NCBI GenBank assembly: GCA_947459455.1
Contig: CANHEC010000095.1
Span: forward strand, 1-7,694
Direction: 5' to 3'
Origin: Chitinophagaceae bacterium
GTDB taxonomy: Bacteria; Bacteroidota; Bacteroidia; Chitinophagales; Chitinophagaceae
Length of the DNA: 7,694 bases
In this document: positions 1 to 6,507 of the stretch, piece by piece
How positions within the stretch are numbered: the stretch's first letter is position 1
How the letters are laid out: every line of letters begins with the position of its first letter
Notes under the pieces: model-generated
Told to the model about the DNA's origin: nothing
What the model saw: the letters and a program-made list of their open reading frames with translations, nothing else
Databases searched by the model: none
Program-made: the position numbers and the translations under genes

Positions 1-245
1 TGGTGCAGAAAATCCGCGAAGGCAAAGGCGACTTTGGTTTCAATGCCCGCACTGAGACTTACGAAAACCTGTTCAAGGCTGGTGTAATTGATCCTACCAA
101 AGTGAGCCGTGTAGCCCTGGAAAATGCCGCTTCGATTGCCGGTATGCTTCTGACTACTGAAGCCGTGGTAGCCGACAAGCCCGAGCCGAAGGCTGCAGCC
201 CCTGCTGGTGGCGGTCATCCGGGTATGGGTGGCATGGACTACTAA
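1..245 (+). CDS. groL: Chaperonin GroEL (Hsp60), C-terminal fragment
   Basis: This is the 3' end of groEL; the gene begins upstream of the window and about 80 codons are visible, ending in TAA at 243-245. GroEL forms the cytosolic double-ring ATP-dependent folding chamber that works with GroES. Recognisable here is the last part of the equatorial domain: a segment reading NARTETYENLFKAGVIDP, then KVSRVALENAASIAGMLLTTEAVV, which is near-invariant across bacterial GroEL. It is followed by a flexible tail rich in Ala, Pro and Gly that ends GHPGMGGMDY. The tail keeps the Gly-Met character of GroEL C-termini, but is short in GGM repeats and ends in Asp-Tyr rather than Met. An internal GTG at position 3 is not a start, because the frame is open to the left edge. 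Identification is by family recognition and is very secure. groES presumably lies upstream, outside the window. Confidence 0.97.
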   Translation, partial: VQKIREGKGDFGFNARTETYENLFKAGVIDPTKVSRVALENAASIAGMLLTTEAVVADKPEPKAAAPAGGGHPGMGGMDY

Positions 246-250
246 GATGT

Positions 251-282
251 CCGAAAGTCGGGAAGACCGAAACACCGAAAGT
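251..282. repeat. Degenerate 8-bp tandem repeat, about four units, after groEL
   Basis: Just after the groEL stop codon the sequence shows an 8-base periodicity: CCGAAAGT (251-258), CGGGAAGA (259-266), CCGAAACA (267-274), CCGAAAGT (275-282). Units 1 and 4 are identical, unit 3 matches six of eight positions and unit 2 five of eight. A nearby 5-base inverted pair, TGTCC at 248-252 and GGACA at 285-289, brackets the array. It lies between the stop codon and the terminator hairpin, so it would be in the groEL mRNA 3' end. No function is known to me. It could be a small remnant of an intergenic repeat family. Confidence 0.5.
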
Positions 283-307
283 CTGGACAGCCCCGACGTT
301 TTAATAC

Positions 308-343
308 AAAACCCCGTTTGCGCAAGCAGGCGGGGTTTTCTTT
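308..343 (+). terminator. Rho-independent terminator of groEL, GCAA tetraloop
   Basis: A perfect 9-base inverted repeat, AAAACCCCG (308-316) and CGGGGTTTT (331-339), is extended inward by two G-U pairs, one A-U pair and two G-C pairs (317-321 with 326-330). This gives a 14-bp stem closed by the GNRA tetraloop GCAA at 322-325. The T-rich run TTTTCTTT at 336-343 follows the G-rich arm. It sits 62 bases after the groEL stop codon and is oriented to end that transcript. The A-rich left flank means a weaker reverse-strand terminator is also possible. Confidence 0.9.
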
Positions 344-454
344 CCCTACAAGCGCCTCCCGGCATCTTACCATCGGCCTGGGTGATTTCGCCTGCGGTGA
401 TTTACTGCGCTTGATCCCAACAAGTCGACTGCTTTTTTCACAAAAAGCTGGGCT

Positions 455-481
455 GTTTCATGATGATCGCCATTTAATTTG
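455..481 (+). promoter_or_regulatory. Possible Bacteroidota-type promoter for the AAA+/TPR pair
   Basis: TTAATTTG at 474-481 matches the Bacteroidota -7 consensus TAnnTTTG at five of six fixed positions. It lies about 40 bases before the ATG at 521, after the groEL terminator, where a new promoter is expected. A convincing TTTG-like -33 element is not present; TGTTTC at 454-459 is the closest and its spacing is too short. The rest of 340-520 holds no gene I can support. This is a position-based inference. Confidence 0.3.
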
Positions 482-520
482 CCACACCGGCGGGTCCCTA
501 ACCGTCGCTTTTATCTTCTT

Positions 521-1831
521 ATGATCGATTCGCTGAAAGAGGCCCTCACCCTCTCACCCGACAATATTCCGCTGCGCATGAGCCTGGCCGACCTGCTACT
601 GGCCGACAAGCAATACAGCGAAGCCGCCGAACAATACAAGCAGGTGCTGCAGCGCAGCTACGGCCACCAAAAAGCGCAGTTGGGCCTGGCACACTGCTAT
701 TTTCAGTTGGGCAACTTTTCGGCCGCCACCGTGGTGTACGAGCAGTTGGAAGCGCAACTGACCGATCACGATCTGCTGCGCTACATTAAGTGCCTGGTGA
801 AGGACAATAACCTGGCCAAAGCAGCCGGCCTGTATCAGGGGCTCATGGTGCTGCAACCTGCCATGGCCGATGCCGAACTGGACCAACTTTTTCGCCTGCC
901 GGGCGGCGGCCCTGCTCCCGATGAAAGCGATGATGAATACTGGGAAACCGAAGAATCGATGTTCATGGAAAAGCCAGACATTGACTTTTCCAAGGTGGGT
1001 GGCATGCAGAAAGTAAAAGAGGAAATTGCCCTCAAGATCATTCAGCCCCTGCAGCACCCCGAGTTGTACAAAGCCTACGGCAAAAAGATTGGTGGTGGCA
1101 TTTTGCTGTACGGCCCACCGGGCTGCGGCAAAACGTTTATAGCCAAAGCTACGGCCGGTGAGATCAAGTCGAAATTCATCAGCATAGGCCTTCACCATAT
1201 TCTGGATATGTGGATTGGCAACAGTGAGAAGAACCTGCACGAAGTATTTGATACGGCCCGCCGCCATGCTCCCTGTGTGCTGTTTATAGATGAAGTAGAT
1301 GCGCTGGGCGCCAGCCGTGCCGATCTGAAGCAAAGCGCCATGCGCCACACCATCAATCAGTTTTTGAGCGAAATGGATGGTGTGAGTGCCAGCAACGAAG
1401 GCGTGCTCATTTTGGCAGCCACTAATGCACCGTGGAGTGTAGACAGTGCCTTTCGCCGTCCCGGCCGTTTCGATCGGGTCATCTTTGTACCACCGCCCGA
1501 TGAAGCCAGCCGCGATGAAATATTGAAAAGCCTGCTGGCCGATAAACCTGCCGAACAAATAGACTACAAGAAACTAGCAGCGGCCACCCCCGAGTACTCA
1601 GGTGCCGACCTGCAGGCGGTGGTAGATATCTGCATCGAAAACAAGCTGACCGAAAGCATGAAGACCGGCCAGCTGAGTGCCCTGAGCACAAAAGACCTGC
1701 TGGCAGCAGCCAAGCAGCACAAACCCAGCACCCGCGAATGGTTTGGCACGGCCCGCAACTATGCGCTGTACAGCAACGAAAGCGGCCACTACAACGATAT
1801 TTTAGACTACATCAAAAAGCACAAGCTGTGA
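521..1831 (+). CDS. TPR-AAA+ fusion ATPase (classical AAA clade)
   Basis: A 436-residue protein with two parts. Residues 1-115 are helical TPR-like repeats (for example SLADLLLADKQYSEAAEQYKQ and AQLGLAHCYFQLGNFSAAT), a protein-docking module. After an acidic linker (about 127-150) comes one classical AAA+ domain. It has Walker A GPPGCGKT at 198-205, an aromatic pore loop MWIGNSE at 230-236, Walker B LFIDEVD with D257/E258, sensor-1 N302, arginine-finger stretch RRPGRFD at 312-318, and a C-terminal YSGADL helix at 359-364. Every catalytic element is present, so it should be an active hexameric ATPase that threads or remodels protein. It has no protease domain and no membrane segment, so it is probably cytosolic. 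The start is ATG 521, beginning MIDSLKEALTLSPDN; an upstream TTG at 479 would add a basic non-TPR stretch and is not favoured. Its TGA stop overlaps the next start as TGATG, implying coupled translation. The substrate is unknown. Confidence 0.9.
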   Translation: MIDSLKEALTLSPDNIPLRMSLADLLLADKQYSEAAEQYKQVLQRSYGHQKAQLGLAHCYFQLGNFSAATVVYEQLEAQLTDHDLLRYIKCLVKDNNLAKAAGLYQGLMVLQPAMADAELDQLFRLPGGGPAPDESDDEYWETEESMFMEKPDIDFSKVGGMQKVKEEIALKIIQPLQHPELYKAYGKKIGGGILLYGPPGCGKTFIAKATAGEIKSKFISIGLHHILDMWIGNSEKNLHEVFDTARRHAPCVLFIDEVDALGASRADLKQSAMRHTINQFLSEMDGVSASNEGVLILAATNAPWSVDSAFRRPGRFDRVIFVPPPDEASRDEILKSLLADKPAEQIDYKKLAAATPEYSGADLQAVVDICIENKLTESMKTGQLSALSTKDLLAAAKQHKPSTREWFGTARNYALYSNESGHYNDILDYIKKHKL

Positions 1832-3081
1832 TGCTGGAAAAAGCCCACCTGCTGCTGCAGCAAGGTCGCTACCGCGATGCAGAGAAAGAGATAGCACAGG
1901 CACTGGCTGCCGAGCCCGACAATGATGAGGCACACGCCCTGATGGCCCGCTTGAAAATAGACAGCGGTCATGCGGCAGATGCCCTCGCTCCTATTGGCGA
2001 AGCCATCCGACTCGATCCTGAATCATACTACTACTTCTATCTCCGGGCGTTTGCGCATTATCGGCTCGATCAAAACGCAGCCGCCATTGCTGACCTGGAC
2101 CAATCGCTGCAACTGTACCCCTATGCCGCCGGCACCTATGGCCTGTATGCCTATGTGCTGATAGACGACAAAAAATTTGAGGCGGCCCTGGCCAAAGCCA
2201 ACGAGGGCCTGCAAATAGATGGCACCGATGAATTGTGCCTGAATGCCCGTAGCATGGCCCTGAACAAGCTGGGCCGTGTAGACGAAGCCATTGACACCAT
2301 GCGATACAGCCTGGCCAATGAGCCCGATAGCGACTTTACACATGGTACTGTCGGCTGGAACTACCTGGAAAAAGGACAGCACAAAGCAGCCATCGGACAT
2401 TTCAGAGAGGCCCTGCGCATCAACCCCGAAAGCGAAACCGCCAGGGCTGGCCTGAAAGAAGCCCTGAAGAGTAAGATACCGCCCTACCGCTGGCTGCTGA
2501 TGTATAGCATGTGGCTGGCCAACCGGGGCCGTGGTACCCAAATAGCCATGACCGTTGGTCTGTACATCGCTTTTCGGCTGGTGGGGGGCGTACTTGCCAA
2601 ACTCCCGGTCCCTTTCAACTATATCGGTATTGGGCTGGTCGTGCTTTACTTGTTGATGGTGGTATCCAGCTGGATCCTCAATCCTATCGCCAATCTGATC
2701 CTGAGTTTTCATCCCGAGGGCCGCTATGCCATCAGTCGCGGCGAACGCCTGATCGGGCAGTTGGTTGGAGCATCGCTGGTATCGGCAGTAGCATTGTTTG
2801 TGATGGGTATGCTGCTGCCGGCAGCCAGGCAAACACCTGGCCTGCTGTTGCCGGCGGCCATCTGCATGGCCGTTACCACTTTTGCGGTGGCACAGGTCGA
2901 ACTTCCCTTTCATTTTAAAACGGCTTCCAACCACACCCGTATAGCCGTCATCATGGCGGGTGCTGGCGTCCTCATTGCTATAGCCAACCTGCTTTCAATC
3001 CCGGGGGCCGAAACGCTGTATCTCATTTTTGTGGTACTGGCGGTGGCCCTTACCTGGATCAATGCCCTCGCCCGGCGCTAA
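1831..3081 (+). CDS. TPR protein with C-terminal multi-pass membrane domain
   Basis: A 416-residue protein starting at ATG 1831, whose A is the last base of the previous stop codon. The N-terminal half (about 1-210) holds roughly six TPR units. Clear examples are AHLLLQQGRYRDAEKEIAQALAAEP near 5-29, SMALNKLGRVDEAIDTMRYSLANEP near 141-165 and GWNYLEKGQHKAAIGHFREALRINP near 175-199. The C-terminal half has five or six hydrophobic segments near 236-254, 262-285, 308-330, 337-355, 371-391 and 394-412. There is no signal peptide, so the TPR half probably faces the cytoplasm, where it could meet the AAA+ partner. A start 31 codons upstream would only translate the AAA gene out of frame and is rejected. 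I do not recognise a named family for the membrane half, and the function is unknown. The inferred role is a membrane adaptor or anchor for the AAA+ ATPase. Confidence 0.85.
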   Translation: MLEKAHLLLQQGRYRDAEKEIAQALAAEPDNDEAHALMARLKIDSGHAADALAPIGEAIRLDPESYYYFYLRAFAHYRLDQNAAAIADLDQSLQLYPYAAGTYGLYAYVLIDDKKFEAALAKANEGLQIDGTDELCLNARSMALNKLGRVDEAIDTMRYSLANEPDSDFTHGTVGWNYLEKGQHKAAIGHFREALRINPESETARAGLKEALKSKIPPYRWLLMYSMWLANRGRGTQIAMTVGLYIAFRLVGGVLAKLPVPFNYIGIGLVVLYLLMVVSSWILNPIANLILSFHPEGRYAISRGERLIGQLVGASLVSAVALFVMGMLLPAARQTPGLLLPAAICMAVTTFAVAQVELPFHFKTASNHTRIAVIMAGAGVLIAIANLLSIPGAETLYLIFVVLAVALTWINALARR

Positions 3082-3122
3082 AAATGCGCCCTGCCGCTCA
3101 TAAAGCCCTTTAACCATTCATT

Positions 3123-3156
3123 TACGAAGACTATCGTATAATTGCGTTTGTATTTG
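3123..3156 (+). promoter_or_regulatory. Putative promoter and BlaI-type operator of the blaI-M56 operon
   Basis: The 100-base gap before the repressor gene contains a perfect dyad, TACGA (3123-3127), six bases, TCGTA (3134-3138). Downstream, TGTATTTG at 3149-3156 fits the Bacteroidota -7 consensus TAnnTTTG at five of six fixed positions. The dyad then falls where the -33 element would be, so a dimeric repressor bound there would block transcription. BlaI/MecI proteins are known to bind short dyads of TACA/TGTA type and to autoregulate; assigning this dyad to them is inference. A second copy of the dyad was not found in the gap. Confidence 0.4.
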
Positions 3157-3181
3157 TAACATCGCAAAGCGAGAATGGCAT

Positions 3182-3562
3182 ATGGCAAAGCAAACAGGTA
3201 ATAACAAGCCCACCGAAAGCGAACTGGAAATACTGCAAGTGCTGTGGCAGCGTGGCAAAGCCACAGTGCGGGAGGTGCACGAAGAGCTGGCAACCATTAA
3301 AGAGGCCGGCTATACCACCACCCTGAAGCTGATGCAGATTATGCATGAGAAAGGGCTGGTGCTGCGTGATGACAGCAGCAAAACCCACGTGTACCAGGCC
3401 AATGTGAGCAAGGAAGACACCCAGGATCAGCTGGTGGGCAAAATGCTGAACACCTTGTTTGAAGGCTCAGCCAGCCAGCTGGTAATGCGGGCCCTGGGCA
3501 ATGCCAAACCCAGCTCAGCCGAAATAGCCGAAATACAAAAACTACTGGACAGCCTGAAATAA
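3182..3562 (+). CDS. BlaI/MecI/CopY-family transcriptional repressor
   Basis: A 126-residue protein of normal length for the family. The N-terminal winged helix-turn-helix (about 10-75) is diagnostic: TESELEILQVLWQRGKATVREVHEEL, then a recognition region GYTTTLKLMQIMHEKGLVLRD at about 43-63, followed by the wing ending THVYQANVSKED. Residues 76-126 form the helical dimerisation half (TQDQLVGKMLNTLFEGSASQLVMRAL). Known members bind DNA as dimers and are inactivated when a partner M56 peptidase is activated. The partner gene follows after 11 bases, so the two are almost certainly one operon and a signalling pair. The start is ATG 3182; another ATG at 3175 is out of frame. GCGAGA about 6-12 bases upstream is at best a weak ribosome site. 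The genes controlled beyond its own operon cannot be told from this window. Confidence 0.95.
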   Translation: MAKQTGNNKPTESELEILQVLWQRGKATVREVHEELATIKEAGYTTTLKLMQIMHEKGLVLRDDSSKTHVYQANVSKEDTQDQLVGKMLNTLFEGSASQLVMRALGNAKPSSAEIAEIQKLLDSLK

Positions 3563-3573
3563 ACCACCGCTGT

Positions 3574-5442
3574 ATGTGGCCCCTGCTGCTTCAACCAATA
3601 CTGCCTTCGCTCGGCTATGCCGTGCTGTCGAGCCTTTGGCAAGGCGCCCTGCTTTGGCTGCTGTATGTAGCTGTGGTGAAGCTTTTCCGGCCTACCGCCG
3701 CCCAGCGCTATGCCATGGCTAGTGCGGCTTCCGCAGCTGCCCTCCTTCTTTTTTTCATCATTTTGTTGCTGGCACCCACAGTGTCGGTACCGCTGCCTGT
3801 AGCTACTGCGCCCGGCAGTCACCCTGCCCCGTTTTGGTATCGCCTCCTGCCCGCCCTGGGCGTTGGCTACGTGATGGTGGCAGCCTGGCAACTGTTGCGC
3901 CTGGCCATGGGTTGGCAACAAGTACAGCGCCTTCGGCATCGCCATACCAGCAAAGCGCCGGTGGCATGGCGACTTTTCGTGCAGCAATACAGCTCCTACA
4001 TGGGCATCAAAAAACCGGTGACACTTGTGCTGAGCAGCCGCGTCAGCAGCCCGCTCACCATTGGCTTTTGGAAGCCCATGATTTTGTTTCCGGTAGCCAG
4101 TGTCAATCAGCTGAGCCTGGCGCAGGCCGAAGCTATTTTGATACACGAACTGGCGCATATTCGCAGGGCAGACTATTTGCTGAACTACTTCCTACAGTTG
4201 GCAGCGGCTATTCTGTTTTTCAACCCTTTTCACCGCTTACTGGTACAAGCAGCCTGCCGCGACCGCGAAATAAGCTGTGACGAATGGGTGCTGCGATACA
4301 ACTACAACCGCCGCGACTATGCCGAGGCCTTGCTGCAAGTAGAAAAAATGGCACTGGTCTCCACATTTGCCATGAGTGCCGTTTCTCAGCCCGGCCACGA
4401 ACTGCTTCATCGTATACGGCTGATGCTGGTACCCGGCACGGCACCCATACTGGCAACTCGCCAGCGCATCATTTGGTGGCCAACTGCCTTGCTACTGCTG
4501 GCCATGGTAGCACAACTCATCATGCCGGCGTGGCATACGGCTACGCGTCGCTTGCCCGAAGAGCAGTCTGCCGCCTTGCTGAGCCGCTTGCGTCCGCTGC
4601 CGGCCCCCTACGACTTTTTGGCTGACAAAGCCTTGCGCCAATTTCAACAAGAGTCGTTTGCCCTCGCCTATCCTACACAGCCCAACGCAACGATAGCTGC
4701 AGCACTTCCTGCTGATGCTGCAGCGGCTACTGCGCCACCCGAGGTGGTCGATCCTCATCGCAGTGGCGATTGGACAACCAATAAATGGCTACAGCCGGCC
4801 AAAGACCTATTGACAAAAGGACAAGCCGTACTGCAAGCAACAGATGCGTTGCCAGCAGCGGCACTGGAAACCGAGTTGAAAGCACAATTGGAAGCCGCCA
4901 CCGCACAATTGCAGCAGCAGTACGAACAACAACTGCTGAATGCGCAGGTATTGGCTGCCGAAGCGAATGCTGCACGAGCCAAAGAACTGGCTGCAGCGCA
5001 AGCTTCTTTGCAAGCCACCATGGCTGGTGTAAATAAACTGAATGCAGCCCTGAACGGAGATATATTGCTGGAAAAGAAAAAGTCCCGGCTGATAGCAGCA
5101 CTGCCGCCAAGCGCTGAACAAACGAATGATAATGAGGCAGACATTCCGGCTCCTACCAATCGCAGCTATCAGTTTTCTTATAACGAGGTGAGTGAAAGTC
5201 CTGCTGAAATACCACTGTTTTCGCCGAGAACAAGCTTACTGCAGGCTGACGCAGCAGCCACCTCCGAAGAGTTGACTGTGCCACAGGAAGAAGGCGTAAA
5301 ACAGCAGACCGGGAAATTCACCCTGCAACTGCCGATACCACTGCCCGATGCGGTGAGAGCCCGCCTTGAAAAAGAAGCGAAAGCTAGCCTGCGGTCGTCT
5401 ATTTTGCCGCCGGGCAAACCAAGAGTAATCATCTCACTTTAA
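3574..5442 (+). CDS. M56 family (BlaR1-like) membrane zinc peptidase with coiled-coil tail
   Basis: A 622-residue membrane protein. Likely membrane segments are near 12-36, 45-69, 88-110 and 299-318, with a further hydrophobic stretch at 202-218 beside the active site. The gluzincin motif HELAH at 191-195 gives two zinc-binding His and catalytic Glu192. E232 in REISCDE is the likely third zinc ligand, matching the usual (E)RE-x-x-CD signature of M56. This BlaR1/MecR1-like half is followed by about 300 residues (320-622) presumed to lie outside the cytoplasm. That tail has no penicillin-binding SxxK/transpeptidase domain. It is rich in Ala and Gln, with a heptad-like, charged coiled coil at about 425-500 (ELKAQLEAATAQLQQQYEQQ), and ends in PPGKPRVIISL. 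The protein should therefore transmit a signal to the upstream BlaI-type repressor, but the ligand is probably not a beta-lactam. Start ATG 3574 directly precedes the first membrane segment. The gene faces the next one tail to tail across a 43-base gap. Confidence 0.92.
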   Translation: MWPLLLQPILPSLGYAVLSSLWQGALLWLLYVAVVKLFRPTAAQRYAMASAASAAALLLFFIILLLAPTVSVPLPVATAPGSHPAPFWYRLLPALGVGYVMVAAWQLLRLAMGWQQVQRLRHRHTSKAPVAWRLFVQQYSSYMGIKKPVTLVLSSRVSSPLTIGFWKPMILFPVASVNQLSLAQAEAILIHELAHIRRADYLLNYFLQLAAAILFFNPFHRLLVQAACRDREISCDEWVLRYNYNRRDYAEALLQVEKMALVSTFAMSAVSQPGHELLHRIRLMLVPGTAPILATRQRIIWWPTALLLLAMVAQLIMPAWHTATRRLPEEQSAALLSRLRPLPAPYDFLADKALRQFQQESFALAYPTQPNATIAAALPADAAAATAPPEVVDPHRSGDWTTNKWLQPAKDLLTKGQAVLQATDALPAAALETELKAQLEAATAQLQQQYEQQLLNAQVLAAEANAARAKELAAAQASLQATMAGVNKLNAALNGDILLEKKKSRLIAALPPSAEQTNDNEADIPAPTNRSYQFSYNEVSESPAEIPLFSPRTSLLQADAAATSEELTVPQEEGVKQQTGKFTLQLPIPLPDAVRARLEKEAKASLRSSILPPGKPRVIISL

Positions 5443-5451
5443 GGACTGTCT

Positions 5452-5470
5452 TGTCTGTGCAGACCAGACA
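5452..5470. terminator. Weak hairpin between convergent genes, possible terminator
   Basis: TGTCTG (5452-5457) and CAGACA (5465-5470) can pair around a 7-base loop; an alternative stem uses GTCTG and CAGAC at 5453-5464. The hairpin sits in the 43-base gap between the M56 stop and the end of the minus-strand transferase gene, where terminators for both are expected. The nearest T run on the plus strand (TTTTT at 5490-5494) is about 20 bases further on, and no T tract follows on the minus strand, so it is a poor match to an intrinsic terminator. Confidence 0.2.
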
Positions 5471-5485
5471 TGCGCACACTGCCGG

Positions 5486-6460
5486 CTACTTTTTGCCGAC
5501 CGTGCGAAGGATGTAGGCCTTGGCCCATAGATGCAACAGCACAAGTACCAGCAGTACTGCCATCATACACAGCCACCACCCGGTGGCCGGTAGCCAGCGC
5601 CACCCTGCCAGCAGCAGGCCGCTTACCAGCGCTTGTACTATCATGTACAATGTCGTCACCCGTAAATGGGGCCACTTGAATTCGTTGGCCAGGTATTGAA
5701 ACAAATGCTGCCGGTGCGGTAAAAAAATATTCTCCTTTTTCAAAAGCCGGTGAGCAATGGTAAGGCCTGCATCAACGCCGTACACAGCAAACAGCAGTAA
5801 AAAGAGCGGCTCGCCAGTTTCTTTTACCAGCATTAAAACAGGAAACAGCAGTGCGAATGCCATGCCGACACTGCCCACATCGCCGGCAAAACAGCGGGCT
5901 CGCTTTCTGAAATTGAAGAAGCCGAATACCAGATTGGCGGCAGCCAGGCATAACAAATAGGACTCGTCGACAAAGGGCACCCATCGGTTGGCCACCCACA
6001 ACGAAGCCACCACCACCGCTCCGTATCCCACGGTGATGCCATTGATGCCATCCATGAAATTGTAGGCATTGATGGTGCCAATACATACCACCAACCACAC
6101 AGGCACCAGCCACCACGGTGCCGCCAGCAGCTGCACCTGGTAAAGCATAGCCAGCACTGCCAGCAAGTGGATACTAATGCGCAAACGCTTGGGCTGGTGG
6201 CTCACATCATCGGCAAAACTGATGAGCGAAATAGCCAACATGCCTACTACGAACCAGGCATACTGCCAGCCGAAAAAAAGAAAGTAAGCAAGAACACTGA
6301 TGGGAAACACCACTCCGCCACCCCGCAAGGTCACCCGGCGGTGGCTACTTCTTTCATTGGGCCGGTCTACAATATTGTAGCGCAGGGCCAGCGAGAAATA
6401 CGCCAGCTCTATCAGAAAAAACGCGATGGCCACCATCAGCCATTGAATCAGCATCATCAT
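5486..6460 (-). CDS. WecA/WbpL-like polyprenyl-phosphate sugar-1-phosphate transferase (MraY/WecA family, glycosyltransferase 4)
   Basis: A 324-residue integral membrane protein with about ten hydrophobic segments. Enzymes of this family move a sugar-1-phosphate from a UDP-sugar to undecaprenyl phosphate on the inner face of the membrane, the first step of O-antigen, capsule or related glycan assembly. Family motifs appear in order: VDRPNERSSH at 31-40, GGG at 47-49, the Mg-binding FADDV with D84/D85, NAYNFMDGINGI at 131-142, FAGDVGS with D194, and the cytosolic HRQHLFQ with H249 and H252. The PNERSSH and HRxHxFQ signatures resemble WecA/WbpL-type enzymes more than MraY, so peptidoglycan lipid I synthesis is unlikely. 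The sugar donor (GlcNAc, QuiNAc, FucNAc or other) cannot be read from sequence. Three consecutive ATG codons (6460, 6457, 6454) could each be the start. It follows the asparagine-synthase gene by 47 bases on the same strand, so co-transcription is likely. Confidence 0.93.
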   Translation of the reverse strand: MMMLIQWLMVAIAFFLIELAYFSLALRYNIVDRPNERSSHRRVTLRGGGVVFPISVLAYFLFFGWQYAWFVVGMLAISLISFADDVSHQPKRLRISIHLLAVLAMLYQVQLLAAPWWLVPVWLVVCIGTINAYNFMDGINGITVGYGAVVVASLWVANRWVPFVDESYLLCLAAANLVFGFFNFRKRARCFAGDVGSVGMAFALLFPVLMLVKETGEPLFLLLFAVYGVDAGLTIAHRLLKKENIFLPHRQHLFQYLANEFKWPHLRVTTLYMIVQALVSGLLLAGWRWLPATGWWLCMMAVLLVLVLLHLWAKAYILRTVGKK

Positions 6461-6507
6461 TATGGTAGCAAGTATACGGGCTTGCCTGCAGTTTCAATAA
6501 AGGTTCA

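Noticed and set aside
479..520. TTG at 479 as the start of the AAA+ protein, adding 14 residues
   Set aside because: The added stretch is basic and non-TPR, overlaps the possible -7 box, and ATG 521 begins directly with a TPR-type helix.
208..524. Two short plus-strand open frames of 68 codons each in the groEL-AAA gap
   Set aside because: They run through the terminator hairpin and the octamer repeat, and the encoded peptides resemble nothing known. They are unlikely to be translated.
596..1558. Long open frame (320 codons) on the minus strand opposite the AAA+ gene
   Set aside because: It lies wholly opposite a gene with intact AAA+ motifs, has no family resemblance, and its composition is what the reverse complement of Ala/Gly/Leu-rich coding DNA gives.
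1738..1830. ATG 1738 as the start of the TPR-membrane protein
   Set aside because: The extra 31 residues are the AAA gene read in another frame. ATG 1831 gives a clean TPR start and the common TGATG coupling.
2023..2934. Long open frame (303 codons) on the minus strand opposite the TPR-membrane gene
   Set aside because: Translation is rich in Gln, His and Gly with no domain signs; the plus strand encodes clear TPR units and membrane helices. It is a shadow frame.
3074..3089. Hairpin GGCGC-N6/7-GCGCC over the stop codon of the TPR-membrane gene, considered as a terminator
   Set aside because: Only five base pairs, it includes the stop codon, and no T tract follows.
3427..4158. Minus-strand open frame of 243 codons across the blaI end and the M56 start
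   Set aside because: It spans two recognised plus-strand genes and their junction, and shows only reverse-complement composition.
3574..5442. Calling the BlaI-M56 pair a beta-lactam resistance system (blaI-blaR1)
   Set aside because: There is no beta-lactamase or PBP gene nearby and no penicillin-binding domain in the M56 protein; family names alone do not support it.
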